Shown here piece by piece: positions 1-6,233 of a stretch of 6,440 nt of DNA. The translations under genes were made by a program, and so were the position numbers. Every line of letters begins with the position of its first letter. Position 1 is the stretch's first letter. This stretch comes from CAZHBA01 sp964530225 (GTDB taxonomy: Bacteria > Pseudomonadota > Alphaproteobacteria > UBA6615). The stretch is from assembly GCA_964530225.1 (NCBI GenBank), contig CAZHBA010000108.1, positions 1 through 6,440 of the forward strand, given 5' to 3'. The notes under the pieces were generated by a model. The model was not told where the DNA came from. It did not search any database and saw only the letters and a program-made list of their open reading frames with translations.

Positions 1-933
1 GTCGACCAACTGCGGCGTCTTCACCTCAAAGTAACCGGCATCGTCGAGACGCGTGCGCATATACTCCTCGCAAACCCGGTACAGCGTCCAGCCTTTGGCA
101 TGCCAGAACACCGAGCCTACCGCTTCTCCCTGGATATGGAACAGATCCATCTCCCGGCCCAAGCGGCGATGATCGCGTTTTTCCGCCTCCTCCAGTTGGG
201 TCAGATGAGCCTTCAACTCCTTGGCATCGCGCCAACTAGTGCCGTAGATGCGCTGGAGTTGCTGGTTTTGGGCGTCGCCGCGCCAATAGGCACCGGACAC
301 TTTCATCAATTTGAACGCGGTGCCTAGTTTTCGCGTCGAGGGTAAATGCGGCCCGAAGCAGAGATCAAGCCAGTCGCCCTGGCGATAGATCGAGATATCG
401 CCATCCCGCGGCAGCGTTTCGATGTGCTCCGCCTTGTACTTTTCGCCAGCCTCATTAAAGAAGCGAATTGCCTCGTCGCGGTCCCAGACCTCGCGGACGA
501 TGGTCTCGTCACGGGCGACGATTTCCTTCATCCGTTCTTCGATCTTCTCGAGGTCGTCGGGTGTGAAGGGCTCATCGCGCACGAAGTCGTAATAGAAGCC
601 ATTCTCGATTGCGGGCCCAAAAGTGATCTGGGTGCCGGGATAAATCTCCTGGACCGCCTCCGCCATGACGTGGGCGGCATCATGACGCAACAGGTCGTAG
701 ACCGTCTCGTCGTCGCTTTTCAGAGTAACGATTTCGACCGCCACGCTGTGGCTGATTGTGGCGGATAAGTCCGCTAATTGGCCATCGATCTTGATCGCCA
801 GAGCAGCCTTCGCCAGTCCCGGACCGATATCGGCAGCGACCTCAGCACCGGTAACTGGTCCGGCAAAATCGCGGATGCTGCCATCGGGCAGGGTGATCGT
901 TACTTTTGAACTCTCGGCGGCCTCGGCCATCAT
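1..933 (-). CDS. thrS: Threonyl-tRNA synthetase, N-terminal half (cut by window start)
   Basis: Class II aminoacyl-tRNA synthetase that charges tRNA-Thr in the cytoplasm. The 311 visible codons run off base 1 without a stop; E. coli ThrRS is about 640 residues, so roughly half is present. In order I see a TGS domain (about residues 10-70), then the tRNA-SAD editing domain with HDAAH (H84, H88) and CFGPH (C192, H196). These match the four metal/editing residues H73, H77, C182 and H186 of E. coli ThrRS, so serine editing should be intact. The catalytic domain follows, with KVSGAYWRGD at 211-220 and a motif 1-like GYFEVKTPQL near the edge. Motifs 2 and 3 lie outside. Two ATGs stand in tandem at 933 and 930; the GGA just upstream is better spaced for 930, so the exact start is uncertain by one codon. 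It follows the glycosyltransferase genes on the same strand after 63 nt, where a CtrA-like palindrome sits. Confidence 0.96.
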   Translation of the reverse strand, partial: MMAEAAESSKVTITLPDGSIRDFAGPVTGAEVAADIGPGLAKAALAIKIDGQLADLSATISHSVAVEIVTLKSDDETVYDLLRHDAAHVMAEAVQEIYPGTQITFGPAIENGFYYDFVRDEPFTPDDLEKIEERMKEIVARDETIVREVWDRDEAIRFFNEAGEKYKAEHIETLPRDGDISIYRQGDWLDLCFGPHLPSTRKLGTAFKLMKVSGAYWRGDAQNQQLQRIYGTSWRDAKELKAHLTQLEEAEKRDHRRLGREMDLFHIQGEAVGSVFWHAKGWTLYRVCEEYMRTRLDDAGYFEVKTPQLVD

Positions 934-957
934 GTTTCCGTTATGCGCGCGTTACGA

Positions 958-973
958 TTAACGCAGCGTTAAC
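958..973 (-). promoter_or_regulatory. CtrA-type box / palindrome upstream of thrS
   Basis: The plus strand reads TTAACGCAGCGTTAAC: TTAA, seven bases, TTAA and a C, which is the full consensus spacing of the alphaproteobacterial CtrA response-regulator box. The first 15 bases form a near-perfect inverted repeat (7-base arms, one central base), so it reads as a box on either strand. It lies 24 nt before the thrS start codon. That is close for an activator site but possible for repression or for a leader hairpin (UUAACG stem, CUG loop). The match is direct observation; CtrA binding is inference. Confidence 0.4.
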
Positions 974-996
974 TGTATTTGAATGTGGGGGGGGAT

Positions 997-1929
997 TTAG
1001 CGCAAGTGCAGGGCTGCTTCAACCTCGTCAACGCTAAGCTCGTCAAGCGAGGAACGGCGCAAGATCGTCACGTCGGCACCCCGTTGACCGCATAGTTCGG
1101 GGTCGGAGGCCTGCGAAAACAACACTACCGACGGCGTCCCGGCGGTCGTGATCACGTGCATCGGTCCGGTATCGTTACCCACCGCGCCGACCGCGTCGCG
1201 AGCCAACTCAACAATATCGACTATCGACGTCTCGTTCGTGAGATCGCGGGAGCCTTCACAAAAGGTCGCGATCGCCGTGGCCACTTGGCTTTCCGGAACT
1301 CCGCCAATCACCACCGGCATAATCCCTTTTGCGATCAACCGCCGCGCAAGTTCGGCATAGCTCTTTGCCGGCCATCGTTTATCGAGCCGGTGCGCCGCGC
1401 CACCGGGTACGAGCAAGACGTAAGGTGGCGAAAGTTCGAAGCGGCTAATATCGGAAGAGATAGTGTCGACATTTGGTGGCGGTACTTCGGTGATGCCTGC
1501 AATGCCGAGCTGTTCGGCCTGGCGCTCAACCGTGTGAATGTAGTTGCGCCGGGGATTGGTATTGCGATGAGAACAACCGTAGACGGTTCCGGACCATTCG
1601 GGTTTGCGCCCCAAAGCCAATAACCGGTACAGAATCGCGGTACGGTCGGAGGTTTGCAGATCGTAGACCCGGTCAAACTGCCCGCGACGCAAACGTTTTA
1701 GGGACTCAACCCAACTGCGCAACTGGCGCCACGACGACCGGTCGTCGACCCAGACATCGTCAAACCAGCCACCCGTAGCGGCGAAATCGCAAAAAGGTTT
1801 GGTCGTCAGCAAAGTAATATGGGCATCGGAATGGTGACGGCGAATCGCGGCAAACGGACCCACCGCCTGGACGATATCACCCAAGGCACCCAGTTTTATC
1901 ACCAGGACACGCTTAATCGGCCGCTCCAT
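997..1929 (-). CDS. Glycosyltransferase family 9 (heptosyltransferase-like)
   Basis: A 310-residue GT-B fold enzyme of the ADP-heptose:LPS heptosyltransferase family (GT9), expected to add a sugar, probably a heptose, to LPS core or a related surface glycan on the cytoplasmic face of the inner membrane. The N-terminal strand KRVLVIKLGALGDIV carries the family LGxLGD motif with the likely catalytic D18. YDLQTSDR lies at 89-96. The C-terminal domain has LLVPGG (172-177), KRWP (184-187) and the strongly conserved GNDTGPMH (251-258) that contacts the nucleotide-sugar. The ATG at 1929 is chosen because the family begins a few residues before this first strand. An in-frame ATG at 1971 would add 14 residues and overlap the upstream gene. 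No strong ribosome binding site is visible, and translational coupling to the glycosyltransferase ending 10 nt upstream is likely. The acceptor and exact donor cannot be read from the sequence. Confidence 0.92.
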   Translation of the reverse strand: MERPIKRVLVIKLGALGDIVQAVGPFAAIRRHHSDAHITLLTTKPFCDFAATGGWFDDVWVDDRSSWRQLRSWVESLKRLRRGQFDRVYDLQTSDRTAILYRLLALGRKPEWSGTVYGCSHRNTNPRRNYIHTVERQAEQLGIAGITEVPPPNVDTISSDISRFELSPPYVLLVPGGAAHRLDKRWPAKSYAELARRLIAKGIMPVVIGGVPESQVATAIATFCEGSRDLTNETSIVDIVELARDAVGAVGNDTGPMHVITTAGTPSVVLFSQASDPELCGQRGADVTILRRSSLDELSVDEVEAALHLR

Positions 1930-1939
1930 ATTCACTTGT

Positions 1940-3175
1940 CTAGACCGGCCGTCGTTGGCGGAGTTCGGCATAGATATCGAGCGTGGCCGAACACATGCCG
2001 ATTTTCGAGTACCGGTGGTGTACGTTTCTCGTCGCCGTGTCCGCCAACCGAGCCCGCGCGTCTGCGTCAATTGACAATGAATTGGCAAGCGCATCGGCGA
2101 GCGCCTTGGTATTGCCTGGCGTGAACAACCAGCCGGTTTCTCCGGCGATTATTTGCTCAGCGGCACCCCCATGATCGGCAACAACTACCGGCCGGCCCAT
2201 CGCCTGGGCTTCAGCGACAACGCGCCCGAACGCTTCCGGGTCGGTTGATGCGGACACTACCACATCGGTCAGCATGTAGGCCGCGGCCATATCGGGACAG
2301 TGCCCCAGCACCTGCACCTGACCTTCCAATCCCAACGATTTGATTTTTCTCTCCAACCTGGCACGATAGGATTCGCGGCCCTGGTCGGACCCCACCAAAA
2401 GGCCAACCACGTTAAAATTTGCAGCGCCCATGCGCTCCTTTAGTAACGACAGCGCATCAATAAATAACGTCTGGCCTTTCCAGCGCGTCAGGCGTCCCGG
2501 CAGCATTACCACCGATGCGTCATCGGGTAGGCCCCATCGGTTGGCAAGATCGACGACACGCGCCGCGGTGGTTTTAGCTGGATTGAAAACATTGAGGTCA
2601 ACACCCCGTAGCACAACGCGCAGCCGATCTTCGGCCACGCCGTAGCGCGTCCGCAAATGGTTGGTGATGAAATTTGAATTGGCGATCACGATATCGCCGT
2701 CGGCCATGACGGCGTTGTAGCGTTTCTTCCAGGCGCCGGCTATTCCCGAGCCATAATTGTAGGCACCATGGAACGTGGTGATGAAACTGCATCCGGTGCG
2801 CCGCGCCGCTACACGGGCACTCCAAGCGGGTGCGCGGCTACGGGCATGCACAATATTAATCCCGTTTTGCGCGATGATGTTGACCAGCCGGTGTACGTTG
2901 CGGCGCATTACAAATGGGTTTTTCGAGGCCAGCGGCAAAGTGATGTGCTTGGCGCCACAACGGTCGAGCTCATTGATCAGATAACCGCCAGACGAGGCAA
3001 CGAACGCCGGCGCGCCGCTGGCCGTTATCGCCGCCGCGATATCGATGGTCGCACGCTCAACACCACCGCCACCGGTCTCCAACGACGGCAGCACCTGCAG
3101 AACGACCGGCGCCAGCCGCGTCCGTGCCGATTCTGTTTCGCCACTCACAATATTAGACTGCGCACCGGTCTTCAT
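1940..3175 (-). CDS. Glycosyltransferase family 4 (GT-B, retaining)
   Basis: A 411-residue family 4 glycosyltransferase, predicted to transfer a sugar from a nucleotide donor to a lipid-linked or LPS acceptor at the cytoplasmic membrane. The N-terminal acceptor domain begins near residue 22 with VLQVLPSLETGGGGVE, the glycine-rich loop of this family, and has the TTFHG strand at 133-137. The donor domain starts around 220 with PGRLTRWKGQ, giving R228 and K233 as diphosphate-binding residues. The EX7E motif is E314-AFGRVVA-E322, and VVADHGGAAEQI follows. The first 21 residues look unconserved; an in-frame GTG at 3148 (residue 10) is an alternative start. It leads the leftward run, and its stop is 10 nt before the GT9 gene, so the two are probably one operon acting on the same glycan. 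Its start is only 15 nt from the divergent hydrolase start. Confidence 0.93.
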   Translation of the reverse strand: MKTGAQSNIVSGETESARTRLAPVVLQVLPSLETGGGGVERATIDIAAAITASGAPAFVASSGGYLINELDRCGAKHITLPLASKNPFVMRRNVHRLVNIIAQNGINIVHARSRAPAWSARVAARRTGCSFITTFHGAYNYGSGIAGAWKKRYNAVMADGDIVIANSNFITNHLRTRYGVAEDRLRVVLRGVDLNVFNPAKTTAARVVDLANRWGLPDDASVVMLPGRLTRWKGQTLFIDALSLLKERMGAANFNVVGLLVGSDQGRESYRARLERKIKSLGLEGQVQVLGHCPDMAAAYMLTDVVVSASTDPEAFGRVVAEAQAMGRPVVVADHGGAAEQIIAGETGWLFTPGNTKALADALANSLSIDADARARLADTATRNVHHRYSKIGMCSATLDIYAELRQRRPV

Positions 3176-3190
3176 GTCATCGTAGGGTGA

Positions 3191-4000
3191 ATGACCACAC
3201 CTTCCTATATCGCCGCTACAGACGGCACAAAACTAGCCTTTTACGCCACGCCAGCCCGCGAGGGCAGAGTCGGTCCCGGCATCGTCTTCCTCGGCGGCTT
3301 TATGTCCGACATGACGGGCGAGAAGGCAACCACTTTGGAAGCCTGGGCCCAACGTACAGGCCATGCCTACCTACGTCTCGACTATTCCGGCCACGGCTAT
3401 TCGGGAGGTGAATTCCGCGATGGCACAGTGGGACGCTGGGTCCATGACACACTGGCCGTCATTGAGCACGCTGGTAATACAGTGGCTGGCCTTGGTGGGC
3501 CACTTATTCTTGTCGGCTCGTCAATGGGCGGCTGGATCATGGTTCTGGTGGCGCTGGCCTTGCAAAAAGCGGCGGCACTGCAGCAGGCGGCTGGTCTGGT
3601 CGGGATCGCGTCGGCGCCGGATTTCACCCACGACTTGATGCCCGAACAGCTTGGGCCTGAGGTCATGGCGCACATCGCCCAAGAGGGATTTTATTCTGCA
3701 CTGTCGGAATATTCCGACGAGCCCTACATTATTACCCAGGACCTGATCGAAGACGGCAACCGCCAACTGGTTCTCGACAAACCGTTGGCGCTCGACGTGC
3801 CGGTGCGCCTCATCCACGGCACCGCTGACCCTGACGTGCCGTGGACGCGATCGCAAAAGTTAATGGAGGTGCTAACGTCCGACGATGTGGAACTGCTATT
3901 GGTCAAGGACGGCGACCACCGCCTATCGTCGGAACGGGATTTGGTGCGGCTGGCAGCGGTCGTCGAAAGGCTGGCCGCTTCGTTAGCCGAAATTAGCTAG
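3191..4000 (+). CDS. ABHD10-like alpha/beta hydrolase
   Basis: A 269-residue serine hydrolase with a complete triad. The nucleophile elbow is GSSMGG with S111, the acid is D213 in HGTADPDVPW, and the base is H243 in DGDHR. From memory of the human protein, it aligns well with mitochondrial ABHD10 (triad S152/D249/H279). Shared landmarks are the GHAYLRLDYSGHGYSGGxF block (57-75), the TVGRW segment, VGSSMGGW, VPWTRS and the DHR around the histidine; the acid-to-histidine spacing of 30 is identical. ABHD10 cleaves acyl thioesters and acyl glucuronides, so an esterase or thioesterase on a cytoplasmic acyl substrate is a reasonable guess, but the substrate is unknown. No signal peptide is seen. 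An AGGGTGA stretch just before the ATG supports this start, though its spacing is short. A weak -10-like TATTAG at 3151-3156 lies inside the divergent glycosyltransferase gene. Its stop overlaps the convergent SDR stop. Confidence 0.9.
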   Translation: MTTPSYIAATDGTKLAFYATPAREGRVGPGIVFLGGFMSDMTGEKATTLEAWAQRTGHAYLRLDYSGHGYSGGEFRDGTVGRWVHDTLAVIEHAGNTVAGLGGPLILVGSSMGGWIMVLVALALQKAAALQQAAGLVGIASAPDFTHDLMPEQLGPEVMAHIAQEGFYSALSEYSDEPYIITQDLIEDGNRQLVLDKPLALDVPVRLIHGTADPDVPWTRSQKLMEVLTSDDVELLLVKDGDHRLSSERDLVRLAAVVERLAASLAEIS

Positions 4001-4866
4001 AGCAGGGCCCGCAAGCCGGCGCGGTAGTCGGGATAGCGCAGCGTCACGCCCAGTTCCGTTTTAATGCGGTCGTTCGTCACCCGTTTGTTTTCAGCATAGA
4101 AGCTGCGTGCCACGTCCGACAATTCCGCCGCTTCGAAAGGTACCTCCGGCGGCGGCTCGACCCCGAGTAAATCGCAAGCGAAGGCGATCACGTCCTGCGG
4201 TGGCGCGGCCTCGTCATCGCACACATTGTAGGCCGCACCTGGGTTGGGCCGGTGTATCGATGCCTCAAGGACCGTCGAATTATCATCGACATGGATACGG
4301 CCGAAGACCTGGTCTGGCTTGACGATTCGATGCGCACGGCCGGTTCTTACGGTTTCTAGTGCGTTGCGGCTGGGCCCATAGATTCCGGCCAAGCGGAACA
4401 GGTGGATGGGAACGCCTCGGTCGCGCCATAACCCGCACCAACCGTCCTCTGCCACCACCCGGCGTTCGCCACGCACCGTCGATGGCTCGCGGTCGGACCT
4501 CTCGTCCACGGACCCACCGCCACGGTCTCCATAGACGCCGGTGGTAGACAGATAGCCAACCCACTTCAGCAAGGGCGATAGCACCGCGATATCGCTGCCA
4601 TGGCGGTCGAGAACGGGATCGCCCGCCTCGTCAGGCGGAACGGAGCTGAGAATATGGGTGACCTCATTGAGCACGGTAGCGGGGTCGGCAAGCGGCCGGT
4701 TTCGGTCGAACGGCCATGCGGTAATACCCTGCGCAGCTAGTTCGGTGCATGCCGCTTCGCTGCGGCTGGTGCCGCGCACCGACCAGCCCTGCGCCATCAA
4801 CCTCCGCGATAGAGCGCTAGCGGTATAGCCAAGACCAAAACAAAACAGAGTAGGGGTATCGGACAT
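3997..4866 (-). CDS. Atypical SDR / YeeZ-like NAD(P)-binding protein
   Basis: A 289-residue Rossmann-fold protein of the extended/atypical short-chain dehydrogenase superfamily, close to the YeeZ-type epimerase-like proteins. The nucleotide-binding motif is GLGYTAS (11-17), a GxGYxA variant. The STTGVYGDRGG segment (107-117) and the FRLAGIYGPSRNAL segment (157-170) are typical of this group, as are IHVDD (191-195) and YNVCDDE (213-219). The canonical catalytic YxxxK is absent: where it is expected, after P128, the protein reads VRGERRVVAE. Loss of YxxxK is usual in this subgroup, so it may bind NAD(P) without classic dehydrogenase chemistry. Substrate and pathway are not known. The ATG at 4866 starts directly before the Rossmann strand TLFCFGLGY. 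No clear ribosome binding site is visible in the 40-58 nt region shared with the divergent TPR gene. It ends convergently, overlapping the ABHD10-like gene by 4 nt. Confidence 0.85.
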   Translation of the reverse strand: MSDTPTLFCFGLGYTASALSRRLMAQGWSVRGTSRSEAACTELAAQGITAWPFDRNRPLADPATVLNEVTHILSSVPPDEAGDPVLDRHGSDIAVLSPLLKWVGYLSTTGVYGDRGGGSVDERSDREPSTVRGERRVVAEDGWCGLWRDRGVPIHLFRLAGIYGPSRNALETVRTGRAHRIVKPDQVFGRIHVDDNSTVLEASIHRPNPGAAYNVCDDEAAPPQDVIAFACDLLGVEPPPEVPFEAAELSDVARSFYAENKRVTNDRIKTELGVTLRYPDYRAGLRALL

Positions 4867-4910
4867 TGTGATATCGGGTGTACTCGATAGCTAGTAAGCT
4901 TCGACCGTGA

Positions 4911-4915
4911 AGGTG
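4911..4915 (+). promoter_or_regulatory. Ribosome binding site deciding the TPR gene start
   Basis: AGGTG, within GAAGGTG, lies 9 nt before the ATG at 4925. It favours that ATG over the in-frame GTG at 4907, which would place this element inside the coding sequence and has no good Shine-Dalgarno of its own. Confidence 0.5.
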
Positions 4916-4924
4916 CAGAGCATA

Positions 4925-5415
4925 ATGTGTAGGTCCACGCCGGAGCGTTTTCCAGTGCTGTCTTTGCATTTAATCTCAATCGCGATCACCGGCGCGCTGT
5001 TCGCAGCATTGGGACAGCCAGCCCGCGCCCAAGCCCGTTATTCCGAAATGACCGTCGCCTGGGCCTATCAAAGCTGCATGGCATTGGCCCGTGCCGGCGA
5101 ATATTGGGAGGCCATCGACGATTTCAGCCAGGCACTGGATCGCAGTTTAGATTCTCCGGATGCGCTGGTTTTCCGCGCCGCGGCGTACCGGTTGCTTGGT
5201 GTCGCCGACCTCGCCGCCGACGACATCGCGCGAGCCCTGACGCTCGACCCCAGCAATCCCGAAGCCCTTACCGAACTGGGCATGATGCGCAAGAACATGG
5301 GGACCACAACGGCGCCCGGCAAGCCTGGTTCTCCGCCATTGCCGCCGCGTCGGGATCGCTCGCCGCTGATGCCGCGCGCACCGAAATCGAACGCATGAAC
5401 GTGAAAACCCAATAG
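4925..5415 (+). CDS. Secreted TPR protein, frameshifted in its third repeat
   Basis: A small exported tetratricopeptide-repeat protein of unknown partner. From the ATG at 4925 there is a signal peptide: R8, hydrophobic residues 11-29, and cleavage expected near ARA-QA at 33-37, which points to the periplasm. Two clear TPRs follow, WAYQSCMALARAGEYWEAIDDFSQAL (about 44-77) and ALVFRAAAYRLLGVADLAADDIARAL (about 78-111). A third begins with EALTELGMMRKNMG. There the open frame continues as a proline- and arginine-rich tail to a TGA at 5396-5398, which looks like an out-of-frame reading. The -1 frame from 5302 instead gives DHNGARQAWFSAIAAASG and ends AARTEIERMNVKTQ at 5415, completing the repeat. 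One G appears to be missing in the GGGG run at 5299-5302, by mutation or sequencing error. Restored length is about 163 residues; as written, translation ends at 5398. An in-frame GTG at 4907 is an alternative start. Confidence 0.8.
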
Positions 5416-5447
5416 ACCGCGAGCAGGCTTTGGGTAGATACCGCCGT

Positions 5448-6128
5448 TCAGAAATCCAAATTAGCGTAATGGCGGGGCGGCGGTACGCCGGGGATATGAT
5501 CGGCTAGCAGGGGACGCACGCTGGGTCGCGATTTTAGGCGCGCATACCACGACTTCGCCTCGGGATAGTCCTCCCATGGCACATCATCAATATAATCGAT
5601 GCACGACAATTGTGCCGCAGCAGCGATGTCGGCAAGCGAGAAGTCGTTGCCAGCCAGCCAATTGTGCCGCGCCATTAAATGTTCGATATAGGCCAAATGG
5701 GTGCCAATATTGGCGTGACCGGCGCGGATCGCCACTGACGACGGCGCACCGAGCCCCAAGAACCGCTTGTTAATTTTCTCGTCAACCAGGTTCTCAGTCA
5801 CCTCGCGGTAAAATTTCAAATCGAACCAAGCCACCAGTCGGCGAACTTCTGCCCGCGCAAAGGCATCGCCACCGATCAGTGGTGGGTCGGGATAGACCTC
5901 TTCCAGATATTCGCAGATAACATTGGAATCGGCGAGCACGACAGCGGTTGAGTCCTCGACGCTTTCGATAAAAACCGGCACTTCGCCAGCCGGGTTTAAC
6001 GCCAGAAATGCGTCGTGGCGTTCCCATACCTTTTCGATCACCAAATCAAATTCCAGCTTCTTTTCGCTCAGTACAATACGGACCTTGCGTGCAAATGGGC
6101 AAAGCCACAGATGATGGAGCGTCCGCAT
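5448..6128 (-). CDS. fzlA: GST-fold protein, probable FtsZ-binding FzlA
   Basis: A 226-residue glutathione S-transferase-fold protein. The N-terminal thioredoxin-like domain (about 1-80) has LCPFARKVRIVLSEKKL with C10 at the usual catalytic position, NPAGEVPV with the cis-proline P51, and DSNVICEYLEE (67-77). The all-helical domain has RRLVAWFDLKFYREVTENL (96-114), NWLAGNDFSLADIAAA (156-171) and DYPEAKSWYARLKSRPS. The tail reads PLLADHIPGVPPPRHYANLDF. The RLVAWFD/EVTENL block and the LLAD...PPxHYAxLDF tail are what I associate with alphaproteobacterial FzlA. FzlA binds FtsZ and controls constriction in Caulobacter, and its extreme C-terminus matters for function. If this is FzlA it acts at the cytoplasmic division site rather than as a detoxifying enzyme. 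A plain GST is the alternative. The start matches the family N-terminus (MRTL). It converges with the TPR gene. Upstream is a partial CtrA-like box and a GANTC site. Confidence 0.78.
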   Translation of the reverse strand: MRTLHHLWLCPFARKVRIVLSEKKLEFDLVIEKVWERHDAFLALNPAGEVPVFIESVEDSTAVVLADSNVICEYLEEVYPDPPLIGGDAFARAEVRRLVAWFDLKFYREVTENLVDEKINKRFLGLGAPSSVAIRAGHANIGTHLAYIEHLMARHNWLAGNDFSLADIAAAAQLSCIDYIDDVPWEDYPEAKSWYARLKSRPSVRPLLADHIPGVPPPRHYANLDF

Positions 6129-6162
6129 GGCAACACAACTCTAGACCAAAAAATCGAGTCCG

Positions 6163-6178
6163 TTAAAGGTGGGCTAAG
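6163..6178 (-). promoter_or_regulatory. Imperfect CtrA-like box upstream of fzlA
   Basis: On the minus strand 6177-6162 reads TTAGCCCACCTTTAAC: TTAG, seven bases, TTAAC, which is seven of the eight key bases of the CtrA box with correct spacing. It lies 34 nt before the fzlA start codon, with a GAGTC (a GANTC, CcrM-type) site at 6156-6160 between them. One mismatch makes chance occurrence quite possible. Confidence 0.2.
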
Positions 6179-6198
6179 ACCCTCCTACGGTATTACTT

Positions 6199-6219
6199 AA
6201 AAAGCCGGCTATATCGCCG
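6199..6219 (-). terminator. Weak Rho-independent terminator-like hairpin after the esterase gene
   Basis: On the minus strand CGGC, loop GATATA, GCCG is followed by GC and then TTTTT, starting 14 nt after the stop of the leftward esterase gene. The stem has only four GC pairs, so termination would be weak. If real, it would separate esterase transcription from fzlA. Confidence 0.3.
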
Positions 6220-6233
6220 ATGCAGAGTTTCCC

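Noticed and set aside
346..768. Plus-strand open frame of 140 codons opposite thrS
   Set aside because: It is antisense to the well-conserved ThrRS editing domain and shows no domain-like sequence; it is a codon-bias shadow.
1156..1623. Plus-strand open frame of 155 codons opposite the GT9 gene
   Set aside because: It is antisense to the conserved GT9 C-terminal domain and its composition resembles a shadow frame.
1930..2094. Extended N-terminus for the GT9 protein (ATG at 2094, 55 extra residues)
   Set aside because: The extension is Arg/Thr-rich, lies inside the end of the upstream GT4 gene in another frame, and precedes the conserved first strand of GT9; ATG 1929 fits the family.
2768..3190. 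Plus-strand open frame of 140 codons opposite the GT4 N-terminus
   Set aside because: It is very Arg-rich, opposite a clear GT4 coding region, and has no recognisable motif.
3858..3873. TTAA...CTAA element considered as another CtrA box
   Set aside because: The spacing is 8 rather than 7, it has a mismatch, and it lies within the hydrolase coding sequence.
5407..5435. Inverted repeat ACCCAA...TTGGGT between the TPR gene and fzlA, considered as a convergent terminator
   Set aside because: A 6-bp stem with a 17-nt loop and no T-run on either strand; too weak to call.
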